Positions 33,071 through 46,200 of a stretch of 64,000 bases of DNA are shown one piece after another. Within the stretch, counting starts at the first letter, position 1. Each line of letters begins with the position of its first letter. Source of the DNA: Circinella umbellata (taxonomy: Eukaryota; Mucoromycota; Mucoromycetes; Mucorales; Lichtheimiaceae); assembly GCA_025093555.1 (NCBI GenBank), contig JAIWNF010000081.1, forward strand, positions 1-64,000. The letters are read 5' to 3'. The position numbers and the translations under genes were made by a program. Under the pieces are notes generated by a model. It was not told the origin of the DNA, ran no database searches, and saw only the letters and a list, made by a program, of their open reading frames with translations.

Positions 33071-33101
<31 letters not shown>
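33067..33101. repeat. (TAA)n microsatellite
   Basis: About eleven TAA/ATA units directly after the stop codon of the Bni4-like gene. Confidence 0.9.
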
Positions 33102-33103
<2 letters not shown>

Positions 33104-33624
33104 CATATTAATTTATCAATAGTAATTCTTTTTTTTTTCCCGTAGTTCTCATTTTAATACTACTCCCTCTTTTTTTTAAAAAAAAAATACCTGTTTTTCT
33201 TTTTTGTTTGTGTACACCATGAGTGTGTATAAGTCTATTTTAATTTTCTTTATGCAAAAAACTTTTACATAATCGGTAATACAAGCTATTTATTTTTTGT
33301 GGTTGTGTGAATCTCTCTCTATTGCTCCTATTTTCAAGTCTTTTTTACGAGTCAGTGATCTATATTTAAATGTGTTCATCTTTTTTTTTTCATAATTTCC
33401 TATTCTGTGTTTTTTTCCCCATTCACTATTTGAACTTCATGAAGAAAAGTCACTTTCTATCCTACATTCAACTCTTTTCCCATTGTGACTAAAAGCTTAA
33501 AAATGGGTAACAAGGCGTTATAAAGCCTTCAGGAACTCCATCCATCAGATTTATATACCACTGATGCAAAAAACTAATTCTTCTTTCTTGAAAGATATAT
33601 GTAATCTGGTCATCTGTCAAGTTG

Positions 33625-33702
33625 CACGTACAGGTGACAACACTAACTTAAATCATTCTTAAAGAAGCAAGAAAGAGTGTAAGATACATACTTATTATGG
33701 AT
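33625..33702. repeat. Dispersed repeat, copy 2 (about 80 bp)
   Basis: Partner of 17935-18016, in the same orientation. Similarity may extend weakly about 50 bp upstream. Confidence 0.65.
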
Positions 33703-34579
33703 TTTTACCCTCTGCGTATAATACATATATTTGTTTTCGCAGTTTTCATTAAATTGAATCAGAGCTAAATAAAATTAGGGGGGTTGAATAAATAATCACA
33801 TTTCTGATCATACGTATAGAAATGGTCTTTCCATGCGCATTCGTTGGACTAAAGAATATCGATCTGTGGATGGCGTTAGACAACACTTCTAAGAATATTT
33901 ATGACAGTAACTTGCATTCTTTACCAATCTACGTACAAAAAAATTTCGTCGATTACGTTAAGTTTAAAAACTTTTTTTCATGAGGATGCAGTCTTCTGCA
34001 ATCAACATTAATTCCCCCCCTCCCCCTCCCAAAAAAAATCACAGCAACAAAGCTCTTCTTTTCTGATATACCAACAGATTCTTTATCCAATACAACAGAA
34101 TCATATCCAGAAATTATTACCGTACGCTAACAGTAATTAGCATATACTTTTTCAATTACGCATGATGAATGATACAAGACTGAATAAAACATATAAAAAA
34201 ACAGGAAAATATGATATATATATAACGTAATTCAAAAAGCACACAAACTCCAAGTCCTTGAATCGCGTGAACAGGGTTTAAACGGGTAGAAATAAAATAT
34301 AAATATTTTGTAAGAGTTTTTGATACTATTTAAAGAATGACTAAAAATAACGCTGGAAACAGCTATTTTTGGTATAAGGAGGCTGTTAGACTCGTTGAAA
34401 TTGCTACTCACAGAATGGAAAATTGAGGTAATAGGAAGAGGCTATTCATATTTTTTTTTCATACTGCTATAACTTTTGTATTATACTAAATTTATTGATA
34501 ATAATAACGACAGAAGTATATGGCTAATTTGGAACAAGAAACGAGAGTGCTCAGGTCATAATATTCTGTGTCAAATATA

Positions 34580-34652
34580 CAGTAGTTTCTCGTTAATTAA
34601 GCCAGTATAGATCCTCACATATTAAGAGTACTGGTTTAAAGAAAAACTACTG
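34580..34652. mobile_element. 73 bp palindromic TIR element with TA flanks
   Basis: Starts CAGTAGTTTCTCGTTAATTA and ends with the near-complement AAAGAAAAACTACTG, with TA on each side (34578-34579, 34653-34654). The centre, ATCCTCACATATTAAGAGTA, matches the subterminal block of the elements at 14566-15321 and 10812-11265. It appears to consist of the two ends of that family joined with no interior. Confidence 0.75.
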
Positions 34653-36842
34653 TACTAGTACCAATAGTAGCATTATTAACAGTAGTGACAGTGAATAATG
34701 TGGTAAACATTTCGTATCAAAGGTGATTGTCTATTATATATCCATATTTGACTCGCATGTTTATGGCTCCTTATTTCCATACCAAAAAGAAAAGACAACT
34801 GATGAGCATGAGGAGGTATGACAGTGTTATTTTGAAATGAAATGATATATAATGATTACCTATTTATTTGTTTGTTTGTCTATAAAGCAAGAGACCGCAT
34901 ATTATCACACTTGAAGATTTTTTTTCTATATAAAAAATAAGCATTTGTAGTGGCCACCCGTAACGATGGTGTTTGTTTAGAGACACATGTTCACAAGGTG
35001 TTGTATGTTTATTTTTAAATCAGCCTGTCAATAATTACATTATATCATATGCTAACAATGACTATTTATAACTTATTAAGAGCATTGGAAGATGAACATT
35101 CTGACATGCTTGTAAAACATTCCACCTCTCCAGAAGTAGTGTATACCTTATTTAATGAATTGACGGGGATTTTGCACTACTACTGTTGACCCAAATTTAA
35201 CCTGTGCAAAAAAAGAAAACGGGGTTCTATTTTTTAGAGGTTATGTTTATCCTATACCCCTTTATTATAACAGAAAAAAAAACCTTATAAAAGTGTGATG
35301 AATTTTCGTTGGAATACAGAAAAATGTCTTTTTCGACGTGTCGGTTGCTGTGGTTATTGGGCATTTGTATGTAAATTGGTATTGATAGTTTGAATGTTTT
35401 ATTACATAAGCAATGACCGTATACGTGTTATCAATATGTCAATAAATTAAATAGATGTATTTTTTATTGAATACGCTCTATATATAATAGACAAGTAAAA
35501 TTAACTGTTGTTGTAGCACACCAACGATCAAACGGTTCAATCAACATTGTTGAACATTGCTATTATTATTAGTTAACTGGTGCTTTTATCACAAGGAATT
35601 AGAAAACTTTGGATTAATATATAAGTATAGTAACAAGAATACGTAGTAGTAACCCGTTTGTGGGTTACGCACTGTAAAATTCCTGTACGAAGAGTGCCTT
35701 AATAAGACCCTGAGAACCTTGACTCAATTATAGTGTGTCTGAGCCCAAGCACTTGAAATAATGCTTGGTTACTTGTGGTTTATTGAAATGGTTGCTTATT
35801 TATATAAATATCTATTTAGAATGAATCTAGATCCGAATACCACTCGTTATCATCGATAATACTACGTGTTATAATAAAAATACATTTATAGTTTTTCTTT
35901 ATATATAAAATTTATAAATTTATAAAGCAAGTTTATATAGATGCTATAATATTTTCAGGAGAAGGATTATACGTACCATTTATTTTAGAATTTGATCAAC
36001 ATCAAAGGTAAGCTTGTATACAATGTATTTTCGTTGTTGCAATTAAGGTGCATGCTTTTTAACTAGTTGGGATTTTTTTTCTCACACTTTTTTTTATAAA
36101 ATATATATACCTCATGTCCCCATAATAGTTTAAGTTTCACACATGGAAGACATGCTCTTGATTCTACTAACCTTTTTTTTTATCATATCAAATGATTATT
36201 TTGCGTAAAATATCTTTATATAATATAATTACATTGCAGTCTTCTTTTTTTTAATGTTCACTTCTTGAGTAATAATAAGAAAGATTTTCTTTTTATTCCT
36301 TTACCGAGTAACAAGTAAGATTAGTTATGGAGCAAATAAAAAAAAAGGCTTAACATCGAACGAAGCTAACGGATTTTATATATAAAGGAATAGAAGGATC
36401 GAAAGTTTCCCTTTATAGAAAAAACCTGTTTCTTTACCCTATTTCATAAAATATTGCAGATCTTTGAAGAACTATCTGAAAACGATCAGGACTTTAAATG
36501 AAAACACTCTATGTATCTGGACTGTAATATTTGAATAGTTATATATATAATAAATGATGGTTTCATGGGTAGAAAAACGTAAAAATTATAAACCGAATAG
36601 CGTTAATAAAAAAAAAACAATCGGTTTACTCCCACATCCCTTCCCCTTAATTAGTAACTATTCAATTCGAAGAAAAAAAAAGAAGAATTTACCATTTTAT
36701 TTTTCTTTACACTTTTTTTATTATTCTCACGAAAATACTATCATTCATCATGTTAAGTGGTACGAGTAGTAAGGTAAAAATTTTGATACGTAGTTTCGTT
36801 TAATAAAAAAAAAGAGTTACTATAAGTACAATTATATTCATA

Positions 36843-39800
36843 ATGACAACAACAAAGATGGAAATTTGTTCTTCAAATTATTTCGAAAATGATTATAATA
36901 ATGAAACAACTTCGTTTATTGGAACTAATCCTCCAAGAGCATTGTCAATTGTACATGATTGTAAGCTTCGTTTTTTTTTACTTATAATGATAACAAATTC
37001 TTTTATTTCTATTGTTTGTAATTATTTAAAATAAAATTTATATAACTATCATCAAAATAAGGGAAAGAAATCGCAGACATGTTATTCGAACCTGTAAATA
37101 AACAAGAAATAATTGAAACAAAGTGTCATCATTGGAAAGTAAGAAATTGGACAGCGATTACAAACCGAGCTCTGAGTACGCCATTTGAAGTAGGAGGACA
37201 TGGATGGACTCTCGTTCTTTATCCCAAAGGTAATCGATGGGGCAAATCAATAAATCATATCTCATTATATCTTGCTTGGAACGGTAAACCAGAGGATTCG
37301 CATGCTTCTGCATGTGTCCAATTTGCTTTGGTTTTATCCAGTTGTCAATATCCAACGAATTATCTAGTGAAATGTAGGCATTTGGTTTTCTTTTTCTTTT
37401 GTGATCTATTTTGAGAAAAGTTAATATATATTAAATTTGCTTATTATATTACCTGTATAATATTTGAAAAAAAAACAGGGACCGAGCATAGATACGACAT
37501 TATGGATGAGGATCATGAAGATTGGGGATATACAAATATGGCCAGTATTGATACTTTAACAAAAGTTGAAGAAATGACAAATCGACCTGCTTTATTAAAT
37601 AATGAACAAATGCGAATATCTGTTATTATTCGTGTTTTATCAGTTTCTTCCAATTCAATACAACAACGATCATTACCAGGGGAAAAACAAATAAAAATGT
37701 ATGTAATATCATTATGATGAATTAGGAGTAAAATATATATTGTACCTAACAAATTATTAATATTTATTTTTTGCTATATGGTATCCCTGGTTTACGAAAA
37801 AATAATCATAATAGCATTGGTTGTGTTCCAATCCGAAATGAAAAGAAAAAAGAAAATGATGTTGGACATACCAATGTAATACTTCAAGAGCTTTATTCAA
37901 TATGTTATTTTAGAAGAGCCATTCTTAAATCTCCTGCTATTTATCGTAACGGTGCTCTCATCGATTTACAAAAACTTTTTTATCGAATGCAAATTTCGAA
38001 AATTAGTGTTGGTAAGTGTTCGTTTCTCCTTTTAATACATAACTAATCATTTATCTCACTCACCCCAATACGTAAAAAAAAAGAGAGAGAGAGAGAGAGA
38101 TATTCACTTATCATGCATATCATAATTTAATTCCAAACCTTTTATACTCAGATTCTCAACCATTTTCTACAATAACGAATTTCGGCAATTATGAGGATAT
38201 GTATGATCCAATTCAATTCCAAGATAAACTAATGCAGCAAATTAGTGAAGAGGTAATAGTAATAATAAGTTGGATTATAGTGCTATAAAAGTTAATTTCT
38301 ATAACATATATATATATATTAGCAACCTACAATCCAAGAACATTATGACGAGATGTTTGGTGTTCGATATAAACATAGTAATAAACTAGAACATGGTAAA
38401 AAAAATCATCATCATTATTATTATTATTATTATACGTATAAAGAAATGTATAAACAAAATTTTCACTCAATAATCATAAATTGTTTTATTTATTTTAGTT
38501 ATCAAAATCAATATTTCTGATTCTGTGTATCAATTCGAAAGTTGTCTCAGTAACATGTTGGTCGAAAATGGGGATATTTTCACCATGACTCCACCTGTGC
38601 TGAGATTTCAAATTGTTCCTAATTTATCCACTGAGAATAATACATTTCCTAATCTTCATTATCCATTTATCTATCCATATGTTCTAAATATTTTACCTTT
38701 CGTAAGTAGGGTGCGAACAAATGATGATTTTCCATTATCTGATCAACAATATATTCTTCAAAGGTTAGTTACCATCCATGACTATTCCTATGAACACGGA
38801 ACAACAAGTTTAATGATGGAGATGGAAAGTCGCTCTATCTAGATTATAAACTGTTACTTATTAGTTTCTTTTTTTTTTCAAACTGAATATATCTAGCGTG
38901 ATTGTACGTAAAACAAATCATACAGTTTCAGGACAGTATTATATTTATATTAACCGATCCCCTGGTTCTACAAGACGTCAATGGTAAAAGAAAAAAAGTG
39001 TTATTACATCATATTGGCTTTCTTTAGCGATATTTTTTTTTGTAATAACGTTACTATCATTTCATATTATATCTTTTTTTTGTATAGGTATAAAATAGAC
39101 ACAAGACAAGTGACTCCTGTCAGTGAAAAAGAAGTATTTCTTTTTAAAAATCATACAGAATCTATACAAAATAAACGGCCTTTCTCTTCATTATTACAAG
39201 GCAGTGATTGTATACCTTATATGCTCACCTATGTACAAAAGTCTCGTTTGCAAGAAATATTTATGGATATCTTACTTGAGGATGTTCCAAGAAATATTGG
39301 TAAAAACAAAAATATATATTTTTTTTTTCACCTCCCTTTTATTTAATTACATAATTATTTGCGTCAAGAAGTAGTACTATGTTAAAATGGATGGATTACA
39401 AATTATATATAAAAAAAATTGTAGCACGATGGGTATACGATGAATGGCAAGGAGAAAATATACCTTTCCATAATCGAGTGACCATATTGGTATATAAAGA
39501 TCTTTTTATTCATTTATATATATATATTAATTCGTTTCTTATAGTTTGCCCCCCCCCCAAAAAAAAAAGCATTATCATTGACAATAATCTATTTTTATTT
39601 ATAAAGGTATTTACAAACGATATAATTGCTGAAACCAACAATGAAATAAATCTTTTCAATTTCAATAACCCAAATATAACAAAATTCATTCTTGATAAAT
39701 CAGCACCTATTTCAAGAATTTATGAATTATTGGGAAAAAAACTATTACTTTCTATGGATGCTTTTAGATTATGGACTATCAATCAAAGACAAAATGGTAC

Positions 39801-40704
39801 CTTTAAACCAGAATCGCCTGTCAATCATATCGATTGTTCTAAAGGTATGTTGATATATTACATATTTTATATGAGATTAAAAATAGGCTTTTCTACAAGA
39901 GATTAGAAAAGCAGATATTATAATAGCTTATTTTACTGGTTACTATCTACTTACCAAATAGTCATTTTGTATATATATATAGTATTATTGAAGAAACATC
40001 TTCTACCTCGTCTTGATAATTACACGTTACTACGGCAACATGAAGAAGAACAAACAGAATGTTACTTTTATGTTGAAGCACCCATTATAAATGAACAATG
40101 GAATTTATTTCTTGATATCTTGATCTATATCAAGTACTTTGATCCACATACACAAACTATTCTGTATGTCTCTCTTTATATCTATATATATAAAAGAGAT
40201 AGAGTTATAAACGAGATACCATTACTTTATAAATGATTCATATTGAAAAATTTTCACCCTATATAGCAATGTTGGCCATATTGTCGTACATGGAAACGAT
40301 CAGATTAACTCAATTATTGGTAAAGTAAACCAAATGGTAGGAAATAAAAGTGATATAGCACTCGAGTTTTATGAGGTTTGTATATAATCTACCTTTCGGA
40401 AAAAATAAATAATAATAATATGTATATGATTGATTAACATAATAAAAGGAATGCTAATAATAAAGAACTGTCTTTATAATAGATTGTCAGTGATACTATG
40501 ATTAAGTTCTGTCATAATTCAAAGACATTTCATGATGCTAAATTTCAAAGTGGAGATATTCACTGTGCACAATCTGTTCTCTCAGAAATTGAGCAAGTAT
40601 TATTAAGAAAAATAAAAAACCACACAAGTTATAAAAAATACAATAACTAACTCGTATTTATTTTGTAGAAAGAAAAATATGTATGGAATGGCTTTAAGTC
40701 CTGA
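36843..40704 (+). CDS. USP7/Ubp15-like protein, catalytic residues apparently lost (pseudo-deubiquitinase candidate)
   Basis: Exons: 36843-36960, 37077-37373, 37479-37698, about 37773-38011, 38152-38252, 38323-38395, 38499-38763, 38897-38983, 39088-39299, 39425-39489, 39607-39844, 39983-40163, 40267-40375, 40483-40596, 40669-40704, giving about 785 residues. All phases agree; only the acceptor of exon 4 is non-canonical. Order as in USP7: MATH domain (HHWKVRNWTAI, TPFEVGGHGWTLVLYPKGN, EDWGY), protease domain, then ubiquitin-like repeat (RLWTINQRQNGT, YFDPHTQTI, GHIVVHG). The Cys box GLxNxGATCYMNS is replaced by GLRKNNHNSIGC, and the catalytic GGHY by SGQYYIYINR. The block YMLTYVQKSRLQEIF is well kept. 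The USP7 C-terminal about 350 residues are absent. It probably binds, but does not cleave, ubiquitinated partners. It could also be a decaying copy. Confidence 0.72.
38080..38102. repeat. (GA)n microsatellite in an intron
   Basis: Ten GA units inside intron 4 of the USP7-like gene. Confidence 0.8.
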
Positions 40705-43204
40705 AAGTTACTTTCTTTCTATCGGATTGATGTAAAATAGGTTGTTACGTAGAAACAATATAATATAAACAAAATAGTAATGTATATTACTATTTTATCT
40801 ATTATCTTTCTATGGATCAAATCTTATGACTTATATGTCTTTGATAAAAAAAAATAACAACCGCGAAATGAAAGTATAGTATTATATTAGGATTTAAAAA
40901 TAAATATATCCTGATAAGCTTCTAAATATTATACGTACGTAGCATCATCACTATTTTTAATAATAGTAAAAGAAATTGATACCATAACCATGGGTAGCTT
41001 TTGGACTTACTGATATTACTATTTTTAGAAACCCTTCTTTCTCCAAAAGGGAATTTGTAGACATACAAGTATTTGATTTCTTTTTCTTTTCCATGTAGTA
41101 TTCTTTTATAATCTCTTTTTACCTTTACAAAACTTTAGTCAGTCCTAAATGCTTTTATTTGATTAAGGGCGATGTTCACCCTATCACATAACACGATAGA
41201 TCATTTGATTGATATTGACCCAAATGGTATAAAAAGTAACTTCAGAAGGTGATACACAAGCATGCAAAAAGACAAAAAACCGATTTTCAATGATTAGATT
41301 AATGAGCACTAATCTTTTTCTAGAAAAGGTAAAATCCCATGTTATTCAAATTACGTATTTATGTGTAATAATGGTACAACAAAAGAAAACTCAATAAATG
41401 ATACAATATATCTTTATTCATTGAGAACAATTTTTTTTATTATTTTCATAATAATGATCTGATTACAAAAAAACCAAAAGAACTAATATCCTTATTCACC
41501 CATCATCAAATCATTGAAAGATATATGGAGAAAAATGTGCGCGCAGTTATAAAATAACAACTAATATATCTTTGTTAAAGTTACACACAGACCACACATT
41601 CTCCCTTGCTGTCCATATATGTAACAAACGAGTCGTTCATGAATGCTAACGTGGAAAAGGGGGGCTGACCCCTTATTATTTCATTGGTAATAAAAACACT
41701 GAAATACACATGTACAGTACTTTCTTTTTTTGCTAAGATCACCGTCCATTGTATATGGTTTTTTTTCCTTATTTAATTGTTGTAATATAATTAGTTTTAT
41801 TGTTGTTTTGACGATGATAAATATTTCACTCAGGTTATATTATCAACAAACTTTTTTTTTAAAAAAGATAAAATTATTACCCAAAACTTATTAAAAATGC
41901 TGACAAGTTAACACATGTGGGACAACAACCCCAGGAGTCGGGGGAGGAGGGAAAGGGACTAAGAAGTTTGTTTTGTATTTGCATTAGAAAAAAAACTTAT
42001 TGTTCACCATTCTATTCTGGAGTTTAAAATCGAATGTTTTTTTTTTTGGCATTATACAAAAAGATCCAAACAGGGTAATCTGACCCTGACTTTTTGTGTA
42101 AGAAACAAAGATTATATAACATATTTAGACTGAATAAAAATTATTACTATTATTTTGGACAGGGCCAAACTACATTATGTTTATTATGAATCTTCTTTCA
42201 TACCAATAATAATAATAATAGAACTACACATATTACGTACAACAGAGTATAATATAAGAAATTTACTTGCAGCGATTGTGTATGTTTCACGTGAGTTCTT
42301 TATTATAATTATATACATATATATATAAAAAAAGTCCCACGGTTAAATTCAAGAATGATACTTGTTGATTTCGTACGTAGATTATACTATTCTTTATTGG
42401 AAATACTAGTATTTTACTATTATCTTAACAGCAAAAGAAGCAATAATGTGATCACGTAAGAAAATATAATAATAACAATGACAGAAACAATCAACTTTCC
42501 GAGTTGGCTAAAAGTAAAAACTTGGCATTTAAACAATGCATATTTAAGTTTATGCATTTATAGTAAAAACTATTATTATTTCCCGCATTGATTTTTTTTT
42601 CTTTTCTCTTGATATTAACTAAAATTAAACGTTAGATATAAACAACCCTTAAATAAATTAATCAAAAAACACAAGAGATAAATAAAAAAAAAAGGAGAAC
42701 AAGAAAACCACGGATAAGTATTGAATGCCTACAGACTTCTTGTTTCCATGAAAATTTTCCATTTGACTCACTTTACGAAAAGAAAGAATCGGAGTATAAA
42801 AACTACATCACGCCACAATTTTTCAACCAATTTCTATACACCAAAACAATATTGAAAAAAAAGGGGGAACGGAGAGAAGGTGGGTGGGTTGGGGGAGAGA
42901 GAAGTGGCAAAATGATAATACCTCTTAAAGTGGGTTATTCAAATGTGGTTGAACCATGCCAAAAATACAAAAGTCCGCATAATATTTCCAACTGCACTTC
43001 ACATAATTTTTTTTATTTCTTTTTTTTTCTTTTGTTTCTTCCATTCCCAGAGCCCCCTGTGTCTTCCCTTCTTCCCTTTTACTCTCTCTCTTTCTCTTTC
43101 TCTTTTATATATATATATATTTACTACTACTACTAGTATTTATTAGTACTTCTTCTTCTTCTTATATATATATATATATAAATAAATAAAATAACAATTA
43201 CATA
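40705..43204. other. Long upstream region of the SREBP gene
   Basis: No coding sequence supported. It has a palindromic TCACGTGA at 42288-42295, an E-box that a bHLH factor could bind, and T/C-rich tracts in the last 200 bp, as expected for a leader. A 94-codon open stretch at 42852-43136 is mostly Phe/Ser/Leu from pyrimidine tracts and not a gene. Confidence 0.5.
42288..42295. promoter_or_regulatory. E-box palindrome TCACGTGA upstream of SREBP
   Basis: Perfect 8 bp palindrome with a CACGTG core, 910 bp upstream of the start codon. SREBP factors bind E-boxes as well as sterol elements, so self-control is conceivable. A single site of this size can also be chance. Confidence 0.3.
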
Positions 43205-46200
43205 ATGGACGCATTCGGGATTTATGATGACGACGATCCCACTTTATATACGAATGGAAACTATCCAACTTTATCACAATTTGACCTTGACTTACAACAG
43301 CAAGCTCAAGCAGCACTTCAACAAGGAGGTTGGCAAGACTTTGATATGTTTTTACCTCAAGTAGTTTCTGAAGTTTTTTATAACAACAATAATAATAATA
43401 ATGGCCATATTACTCCTCCTACAACTTCGCCACAACAACAACAGTTATCACCACCACAACAAAACTTTCAACAACCATTACAACAACAAGAACCTGTCAT
43501 AAATATACCACAATCATTTATTGACACTAACGCTATTTATAATACAGCATTATTTGGAAATATAATGACAAATAATAAAATAATGAATAGCAATAATAAT
43601 AATAATAATAGTACCATGCCCATCTCACCACCTCTTGTTTCCTTTGATGCAACTCCCATTGTACCTTCGCAATGGACTACTACAACAATAAATGAACCTG
43701 TTGAAACTACTTTAAAAACAGAATACCCAAGTCCAGAAAACTTGGTTAGTTCACCTGCTAGTGAATCAAAGAGTCAATTAGATCAAGTTAATTTTATTGA
43801 TTCACTTCCTCCAACTGCTATTACTCCTCCTTTACATAATATTAATACTACTACTATTATTACTAGCCCTTCATCTAGTACTAGTATAGCAACAACTACA
43901 GTAACAACACCCAATGATACAATAATCAATTCACCGTTAACGAATGCATCATCACCATCAGTGATAGATCAACAACAACAACATTTATCATCACAACAAA
44001 CAATGGTTACATCACAACCTGTTTCAACAATTGCTACTCCACCATCCACTACAGATGCCTCACCCCCTCCTTTAGCTGCATCTGCACCTGCATCTTCTTG
44101 GAATAATAGCAATAACGGATTTCCAGAACAACAAGGTTTGTTTATTACTATTAACAATTTATTTTCCTTCCTTTTTCTCCTTATTGTATTTATTTTTAGA
44201 TATATATTTATAAAAGTAATTTATTTATAAACAATTAAAAAACTTCTCGAACAAAAATATATTTAGGTAATAAGGTACCAATACAACGTCTGAAACCACC
44301 CGTTACTTCCGCAGTTCAACAAACCAATGGCGGACTTATAACTTCAAATGGTGGACGACAACAAAAAAAGACCGCACATAATGCAATTGAACGAAGGTAT
44401 CGAAACAATATTAATGATCGTATTGCCGAATTAAAGAATGCTGTACCTGCCTTATTACATGCCAAATTAAAAGATTCTCGTACTGCCGGTAAACGCTCAC
44501 GTACCATGGATGACGAGGATGATGAAGCAGAAGATGGAGAAGAATTTTTAGACGGTGTCGCTGTTGCAACTAAATTAAACAAGGCTACCATTTTACGTAA
44601 AGCTACAGAATACATTACCCATTTAAAAAAGACAGGTGAAGATATGCAACAAGAAAATGCTGTATTACAACATTTATTAGCTCAATTACCAGGTGGTCAA
44701 GAAGTCTTGGGTCGTTATCGAATGCAAAAGGTGCAACGTGAACAAGATATGCAACGTCAACGTCTTATTGAACGACAGCAAATGACAAAACAACAACAAC
44801 AGCAGCCGCAACGTAAACCAGGTCGAAAACGTACTAAAACATCTCCTTCCCCTGGTATGATGGAAGAATATGAATCGGGTTCTACAACGGGCTCAGATCC
44901 AGCAACGCCCCCACCTAATAATGTTGGTAACCGGGTCTTTATGGCAATTTTCGCTTGTCTTACCTTCTTTTCATCATCTCCGCTTACGGCTGGTCCTTCC
45001 AGCTCAGAGCAATTCCAAAATCATCATCACGCTTCACGTGCTGCTAGTAATGTTGGTGAAACTGTAGGTGATAGTAATAATTATACTCTGGCTCCTACTT
45101 CTTCAACCAATACATCATTTATTAGCTCTTTATTACCATTTGATAATACATGGTAAGTACAACATTTTATTTTTTTTTATTTTTACATTACACTACATAT
45201 CGCTTGGTTTTTATAAACTTAGCATTCTTCTTTTTTTTTTTTTCATAAAAAAAAATAGGACATTATTACGAACGATTATCTTTGTTCTTTTCATTGGTCA
45301 TTTATTATTCCCTTATATGCGATCCTTGATTTTTGGTCGATTCTCATTCAATGTCAAACGAGTATCAAGAGCTAAACGAGTCGCCACACGTAAAAGAGTT
45401 CAAATTTCCAATACTGCTGTCTCTTCTGCTATTGGAGCCATCACACCGGGTGATCAAAAATGTTTCCGTATTTATGACATTATTGTTCGATCGCTTGAAA
45501 TGAATGAAGATGGTCCACCACGCACATGGATTGGATATGTGTTACAAATTACCAAGGAAGCAGCTCGTTTGATTTCTCGTCAAGCTTTTGGTTATGAAAT
45601 TTTATATGATGAAGAGGATCAACTTGTTCTTGAAGATGAATGGGAACAAGTTTGTAAATGGATCAAATTAAATGAAATTGAATGTTTAGGAGGTAAAAAA
45701 AAGATAGTATTTTTTATATATATAGATATTGATGTTGAAAAAAGAAAAAAAGTAATTGATTGTTTTTTGTTTATTTTTATTCTAATAGGTAATCCCGAAA
45801 TCACACGTTGGAGTATGCTTCATTCTTGTCTTCGTATGATTAATTTGGTTGAAGTGCTCGATGACGAAGAACATGAATATTTAGCACAAATGCGTGCACG
45901 AGTCTATGCGACTGCATCTATTGAAATGGCTGCTATCTTACGTAATCTTCCTCTTGCCAATCGACTCTCTAGATACTTTTGGCGTCAAGCTGTTTATGAA
46001 ACGAGTGAAGATATGCGTCATCCCAATAACAAGGATGATGGTTATATGCGATCATTAGTCTCCATGATTCAACAACAAGATCACAGTATCGAAGATATTT
46101 TACAATCCCAAGCATGGAATGAAACATTACAAGTCATTCGTTATCAAGTTGGACAAGATCATACCAATCTTTCATTATCATTAACTGCACCCGTGCTGGT

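Larger units (their letters stand above)
33102..36842. other. Gene-free, repeat-containing interval
   Basis: No supported gene. Holds a dispersed repeat (33625-33702), a 73 bp TA-flanked TIR element (34580-34652) and two strong small hairpins (35650-35667, 35746-35767). A 71-codon open stretch at 36554-36769 has many Lys and hydrophobic runs and no acceptable splice to the next gene, so I left it out. Confidence 0.45.

Noticed and set aside
42852..43146. Open frames upstream of the SREBP start
   Set aside because: Pyrimidine-tract translation (Phe/Ser/Leu runs), most likely the 5' leader.
44316..44615. 99-codon minus-strand frame
   Set aside because: It lies fully antisense to the SREBP bHLH exon, whose coding evidence is decisive.
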